Positions 32,796 to 32,810 of a DNA stretch of 32,810 bases are shown here, in pieces. Both the position numbers and the translations under genes were made by a program. Source of the DNA: Melioribacteraceae bacterium (GTDB taxonomy: Bacteria > Bacteroidota > Ignavibacteria > Ignavibacteriales > Melioribacteraceae); assembly GCA_023230485.1 (NCBI GenBank), contig JALNXG010000044.1:1-32810 (forward strand), read 5' to 3'. Within the stretch, counting starts at the first letter, position 1, and each line of letters starts with the position of its first letter. The notes beneath the pieces were generated by a model. The model was not told the origin of the DNA and ran no database searches. It saw only the letters and a program-made list of their open reading frames with translations.

Positions 32796-32810
32796 ATGGA
32801 AAAAAGAAAA
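32796..32810 (+). CDS. Start of a further gene (five codons only, 3' end outside window)
   Basis: After the SDR stop at 32783-32785, AAAGGA (32786-32791, a good Shine-Dalgarno) is followed 4 nt later by an ATG and open codons reading MEKRK up to the window edge. The spacing is that of the next gene in the same operon. Five residues do not allow any family call. Confidence 0.55.

Overview
This is a low-GC, gene-dense bacterial window with almost no non-coding space; no intergenic gap exceeds about 190 bp. Several signs point to the Bacteroidota/Chlorobiota superphylum, most likely Ignavibacteria (inference). The first gene carries a 'NYPNPFNPTT...' type IX secretion C-terminal domain. Several gaps hold 7/8 or 8/8 matches to the Bacteroidota -7 promoter element TAnnTTTG. 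Many starts have weak or no Shine-Dalgarno, and TTG/GTG starts occur. The combination of a full menaquinone operon with a six-subunit Rnf complex also fits. I see no tRNA, rRNA, CRISPR array, insertion sequence or prophage gene.

Layout. (1) 1-966, minus, cut by the left edge: a split-Soret-type dihaem cytochrome c fused to a type IX sorting domain. (2) 6991 down to 1155, minus: hrcA-grpE-dnaJ, a ComEA-like helix-hairpin-helix protein, a one-TM protein of unknown function, an actin-like-fold (DUF3822/PilM-like) protein, rsmD and coaD, tightly packed. (3) 7137-11784, plus: purM, a TatD nuclease fused to its partner radical-SAM enzyme, a PBP4-type D-Ala-D-Ala carboxypeptidase, and prmA. (4) 12209-11787, minus: a MarR regulator, divergent from (5). 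(5) 12401-20357, plus: menF-menD-menH-menB-menA-menC-menE with overlapping or near-touching genes, facing a convergent hotdog thioesterase (20736-20335) that could supply the DHNA-CoA hydrolase step. Together these cover chorismate to demethylmenaquinone; only the final methylation (MenG/UbiE) is absent here. (6) 20793-22124, plus: a secreted MORN-like repeat protein. (7) 27528-22121, minus: rnfC-D-G-E-A-B plus an RseC-family gene, a ferredoxin:NAD+ oxidoreductase ion pump. (8) 28645-27716, minus: a metallophosphoesterase. (9) 28820 to the right edge, plus: a GT-B-fold transferase, an SpsF-type cytidylyltransferase, a class III aminotransferase, an SDR, and the first five codons of a further gene. 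This looks like the beginning of a surface-sugar (spore-coat/nonulosonate-like) biosynthesis cluster.

Most genes are housekeeping or well-known pathway genes. The parts most worth a second look are: the type IX-tagged split-Soret cytochrome with an imperfect twin-arginine leader; the TatD-radical SAM fusion; the MarR/men divergent control region, where a palindrome overlaps a promoter candidate; two intrinsic terminators embedded antisense inside the coding sequence of convergent neighbours; the thioesterase as a candidate MenI; and the sugar cluster running off the right edge. I did not find a clearly unprecedented multi-gene system.
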